5,825 nucleotides of DNA from Deltaproteobacteria bacterium. Lineage in GTDB: Bacteria; Desulfobacterota_B; Binatia; UBA9968. A model generated the notes under the pieces. The model was not told where the DNA came from. It was given only the letters and a program-made list of their open reading frames with translations, and did not search any database. The stretch is taken from contig VBKY01000367.1 of NCBI GenBank assembly GCA_005879255.1, positions 1-5,825 of the forward strand. Reading direction: 5' to 3'. The translations under genes were made by a program, and so were the position numbers. Shown here in pieces: positions 5,766 through 5,825 of this stretch. Position 1 is the first letter of the stretch. Every line of letters begins with the position of its first letter.

Positions 5766-5825
5766 TCACTTAATCACCTTATCCGCCCGCGCCAGCACAT
5801 TCGGCGGAATCGTCAGGCCGATCTG
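5766..5825 (-). CDS. ABC transporter substrate-binding protein, TrpX-like (copy D, only the last 19 residues)
   Basis: The end of a gene that lies mainly outside the window. Reading from the edge it gives QIGLTIPPNVLARADKVIK and TGA, the same C-terminal tail as copy C (QIGLTIPPNVLARADKVIR) and close to copy B. The plus strand at 5773-5825 matches 1351-1403 at 47 of 53 bases. It is therefore a fourth member of the paralogous set, on the same strand. A GTG at 5769 overlaps its TGA as GTGA, the same arrangement as at the junction of copies C and B. Confidence 0.85.
   Translation of the reverse strand, partial: QIGLTIPPNVLARADKVIK

Overview
The window looks like an accessory region from an uncultured Gram-negative soil or subsurface bacterium. 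It carries several solitary TrpX-type ABC substrate-binding proteins with Sec signal peptides, small hypothetical genes and gene remnants. Expanded sets of such binding proteins are common in Bradyrhizobium-like Proteobacteria, Deltaproteobacteria and Rokubacteria/NC10-like metagenome bins. No rRNA, tRNA, ribosomal or other taxonomic marker is present, so the lineage stays open.

Left part (1-2333, minus strand). Three paralogous substrate-binding genes of the ABC_sub_bind (TrpX-like) family lie head to tail and read right to left: an intact copy (2333-1344), a frameshifted copy (1347-321) and an edge-truncated copy (286-1). The intact and frameshifted copies overlap by ATGA, so they are probably co-transcribed. 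The N-terminus of the frameshifted copy is built on two simple repeats: four heptamers directly after the start codon, and a 30-bp-period repeat that encodes the signal-peptide core.

Middle part (2334-4178, plus strand). A 226-bp spacer ends in a 9-bp hairpin directly before a small secreted His/Cys-rich (YHYH-like) gene broken by a one-base frameshift. Next comes a 169-aa unknown protein with a strong ribosome binding site, then a 233-aa unknown protein with an N-terminal helix-turn-helix-like segment and a possible degenerate nuclease-like C-terminal domain. These two form the least explained gene pair here.

Right part (4179-5825, minus strand). A remnant with faint abortive-infection-like character (4671-4270) lies downstream of a GC-rich CmcI-family (cephalosporin hydroxylase / O-methyltransferase-like) gene (5472-4726). 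A 293-bp spacer with a doubtful 68-aa plus-strand ORF follows. The last 60 bp are the C-terminus of a fourth substrate-binding paralogue. Its end matches the end of the intact copy at 47 of 53 bases, so paralogues flank the central block on both sides. No permease or ATPase gene is visible. Two frameshifts and a truncated remnant suggest a decaying, recombining region, though assembly error cannot be excluded.
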